Shown piece after piece: positions 5,198-7,043 of a DNA stretch of 7,043 bases (within the stretch, counting starts at the first letter, position 1; every line of letters starts with the position of its first letter). Source of the stretch: Actinomycetota bacterium (GTDB lineage: Bacteria; Actinomycetota; CADDZG01; WHSQ01); contig JAHWJK010000086.1 of NCBI GenBank assembly GCA_019348445.1, positions 1 to 7,043 of the forward strand, read 5' to 3'. A program made the position numbers and the translations under genes. The notes under the pieces were generated by a model. It was not told where the DNA came from and did no database searches. It worked only from the letters and a program-made list of their open reading frames with translations.

Positions 5198-6285
5198 GTC
5201 GCAGGGCGTCCCTTGCTCGCGTCGGCAGCAACCGATCCGGCCGCGGCCGCCGCGAGGAACAGCTCGGGCGCGTCCCGCATCCGATTGCCCATGGAAGAAG
5301 GTTCGATGTCCGCGTCGTAAAGGACCTCGAGGCCCTCGCGTCCGGAAGCGATGACGAGATCGTGCTTCATCGCGACGCCCGATTCCTCGAGCTGCGACTG
5401 GATCATCGCCTCCCGTTCCAACCCGGTGAGGTCGGGCACGACGACCGTCGCGCGCCGGCTCGACGCGATCGTGAGAGCCGTTATGGAGTGGTGGCTAACG
5501 CCTCGATGCCGCTCTCGCTCGTCGTGGAACGCGATCCGCAGAGCCGCGACCGGACGCCCTTTGAGCGCAGTCACCGCGTCGAGGATCTGGCCCTGCTCGA
5601 TGGCGCTGAAGCCCAGCGGCGTGCCGGTGCCGACGACCCCGGGCCCCATCGCTGCGATGACCACATCGCAGATCTCGCCGTGCCTCAACGCGGCAAGTCC
5701 GCTGAAGACGTTCACGGCTTCGAGATCGCCTCCGAATGCGTGACCGACGGTGCACGTCACGTCGACCAGGTCTTTCTTGCACAATTCAGTCGCGAGCTCG
5801 CTCCATGCGAGTGGGAGCGCGGCGCCGTCCGTCATCAGATAGCCGATGCGCGCGTCGGGCCGGGCCGACCGGATCCCTGCGGCGACTGCCGCCACCTGCG
5901 AATGGAGGCCGCACGTCACCACGGTCATCCCGTCGATCGCCTTCACGTCGCACAGAGCGTCGTGGTACGGACCTTCGGGTGCTTCTGCTGCGAGGACGGT
6001 GGTCTGCCACGGCGTGTATCGCATCTTCACTATGTGTCCGTCGCCCGGTGGGGGCACCTCGTCAGAGCTGACGTTCCAGAGGATGAATGCAACGCCGCCG
6101 GTACCGAGGCCGAGCTCGATCCCGGTGGTGTTCACGATGACTTCATCGCCGTCGGCAACCGGGCCGAGCATGTGCGGGAACCCGACCGCCGACAACTCCC
6201 CGATCTCCGTCTCGACGAGGGCACGGATGATGCGGTCGGTCGTCTCTATGACGGCCGCGACGCGCGCTCTTCTGAAGGCAGCCAC
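5194..6285 (-). CDS. DUF3866 family protein of unknown function
   Basis: A 363-residue protein starting at GTG 6285 (MAAFRRARVAAVIETTD), which I recognise as DUF3866. No biochemical role is known to me. Conserved-looking motifs in order: NTTGIELGLGTGG (52-64), HIVKMRYTPWQ (84-94), CGLHSQVAAVAAG (125-137), MTDGAALP (151-158), TVGHAFGGDLEAVNVFSGL (179-197), MGPGVVGTGTPLGFSAIEQG (213-232), HDERERHRGVSHHS (254-267) and an Ala-rich C-terminus after SSMGNRMRDAPELF. The glycine-rich loops and the His cluster suggest a nucleotide- or metal-binding enzyme, which is inference. No signal peptide or membrane helix is seen, so it is cytoplasmic. The start shares one base with the pafA stop (TAGTG) and has a pyrimidine-rich, SD-free upstream, so initiation probably depends on ribosomes finishing pafA. 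The frame stays open upstream through pafA, but that translation is Arg-rich shadow and the family N-terminus begins here. The stop overlaps pafB by 4 nt. Confidence 0.88.
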   Translation of the reverse strand: MAAFRRARVAAVIETTDRIIRALVETEIGELSAVGFPHMLGPVADGDEVIVNTTGIELGLGTGGVAFILWNVSSDEVPPPGDGHIVKMRYTPWQTTVLAAEAPEGPYHDALCDVKAIDGMTVVTCGLHSQVAAVAAGIRSARPDARIGYLMTDGAALPLAWSELATELCKKDLVDVTCTVGHAFGGDLEAVNVFSGLAALRHGEICDVVIAAMGPGVVGTGTPLGFSAIEQGQILDAVTALKGRPVAALRIAFHDERERHRGVSHHSITALTIASSRRATVVVPDLTGLEREAMIQSQLEESGVAMKHDLVIASGREGLEVLYDADIEPSSMGNRMRDAPELFLAAAAAGSVAADASKGRPAT

Positions 6286-7043
6286 TAAAGAGAGGCTATG
6301 AGCTTCGCGACGCGCTCGTCGACGCTGCGGAACGGGTCTTTGCACAGGACCGTTCGCTGTGCTTGGTCGTTCAATTTGAGGTGCACCCAGTCGACCGTGA
6401 AGTCGCGACGCTTGCGCTTCGCGGCCCGGATGAACTCGCCGCGCAGCTTGGCGCGGGTGGTCTGCGGCGGCTCTTGCGTCGCGGTTTCGATGTCCTGCTC
6501 GTCGCACATCCGTTCGGCCATGCCTCTGCGTTCGAGCAGGTAGTACAGCCCGCGCTTCCGGTTGACGTCGTGGTACGTCAGATCCATCAACGCGATGCGA
6601 GGGTGCGCAAGCGAGATGTTGTGTTTCGCGCGGTAGTTCTCGACGAGCTGCCGCTTCGCGATCCAGTCCACCTGCCGCGACAATGCGTCCTGGTCGTGCT
6701 CGAGGTTGTGGATCGCGTGCTCCCACATGCCCGCGATCTCTTTCATCACGTGGTCGTCCCGTTGATCGACCCACCGCAGCGCCTTGTCGAGATACTCCTT
6801 CTGCATGTCGAGAGCGCTCGCTTCGCGCCCGTTCGCCAGCCGCACGCGTCTCTTGCACGTGGTGTCGTGAGATATCTCCCGGATCGCGCGGATCGGGTTC
6901 TCGAGAGTCATGTCCCGGACCTGCACTCCCTCTTCGAGCATCCGTAACAACAGAGCGGTGCTGCCGACCTTGAGGTATGACGCCCATTCGTTCATGTTCG
7001 AGTCGCCGACGATCACGTGAAGACGCCGGTACTTCTCGGCATC
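6285..7043 (-). CDS. pafA: Pup-protein ligase PafA, C-terminal part (5' end beyond right edge)
   Basis: 252 codons plus stop are open to the window edge, beginning DAEKYRRLHVIVGDSNMNEW. PafA uses ATP to join the C-terminal glutamate side chain of Pup to lysines of target proteins, marking them for the proteasome. Full-length PafA is about 450-480 residues, so a little over half is present. The catalytic N-terminal strands lie outside. Recognition rests on the GDSNM motif, the HNLEHDQDALSRQVDWIAKR region, and the C-terminal domain with TRAKLRGEFIRAA, RDFTVDWVHLKLNDQAQRTV and LCKDPFRSVDERVAKLIASL. That ending is typical of PafA and differs from the C-terminus of its deamidase paralogue Dop. It is followed without a gap by DUF3866 (1-nt overlap). 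By analogy with other actinobacteria, dop, pup and prcBA probably lie beyond the right edge. There is no sign of damage in the part seen. Confidence 0.95.
   Translation of the reverse strand, partial: DAEKYRRLHVIVGDSNMNEWASYLKVGSTALLLRMLEEGVQVRDMTLENPIRAIREISHDTTCKRRVRLANGREASALDMQKEYLDKALRWVDQRDDHVMKEIAGMWEHAIHNLEHDQDALSRQVDWIAKRQLVENYRAKHNISLAHPRIALMDLTYHDVNRKRGLYYLLERRGMAERMCDEQDIETATQEPPQTTRAKLRGEFIRAAKRKRRDFTVDWVHLKLNDQAQRTVLCKDPFRSVDERVAKLIASL

Noticed and set aside
4254..5231. Upstream extension of the PafC reading frame (646-residue open frame)
   Set aside because: It overlaps pafB in a different frame and gives low-complexity Arg-rich sequence. The PafC winged-helix region starts at GTG 4253 with its own Shine-Dalgarno.
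5362..6288. Plus-strand open frame (308 residues) opposite DUF3866
   Set aside because: Antisense shadow of a conserved gene, with His/Asp/Arg-rich low-complexity translation and no motif.
6286..6987. Upstream extension of the DUF3866 reading frame through pafA (597-residue open frame)
   Set aside because: The translation is Arg-rich and without family motifs, and the same DNA encodes well-conserved PafA in another frame. The known family N-terminus begins at GTG 6285.

Overview
The window looks like chromosomal DNA from an uncultured or little-studied actinobacterium (Actinomycetota). It is GC-rich. Its right half is a tightly overlapped minus-strand operon with the pafA, pafB and pafC genes of the Pup-proteasome locus, and a DUF3866-type gene sits between pafA and pafB. 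Pupylation genes with paired WYL regulators point strongly to Actinobacteria. The class cannot be fixed from this sequence alone.

Layout from left to right: (1) positions 1-266, minus strand: the N-terminal 88 residues of a small zinc-ribbon protein that runs off the left edge. (2) 267-408: a divergent intergenic region with a nested inverted repeat. (3) 409-2481, plus strand: a soluble sensor histidine kinase with GAF, degenerate GAF, PAS, HisKA and HATPase_c regions. (4) 2482-2572: a short gap with two hairpins and a possible ECF-type promoter. (5) 2573-3523, plus strand: a membrane-anchored secreted protein with a signal peptide, an extracytoplasmic domain with a Cys pair, a coiled coil, a transmembrane helix and an Arg/Ser/Pro-rich tail. 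The tail is encoded antisense to pafC. (6) 7043-3291, minus strand, read leftwards: pafA (partial, 5' end outside the window), DUF3866, pafB and pafC, with stop/start overlaps of 1, 4 and 4 nt.

How the genes may work together: PafA attaches Pup to target lysines and so marks proteins for the mycobacterial-type proteasome. PafB and PafC are a WYL-domain activator pair which in mycobacteria drives the LexA/RecA-independent DNA-damage response. The DUF3866 protein has no known function that I can name. Its placement, with a start codon that shares a base with the pafA stop, suggests co-translation with the pupylation ligase. In mycobacteria pafC is followed by tatA and tatC. Here it instead meets the convergent secreted-protein gene, with a 233-bp coding overlap.

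The most unusual points are the DUF3866 gene wired into the pafA-pafBC operon, the antisense overprinted tail of the membrane protein, and the structured DNA in both short intergenic gaps. I see no mobile elements, CRISPR arrays, tRNAs or rRNAs.
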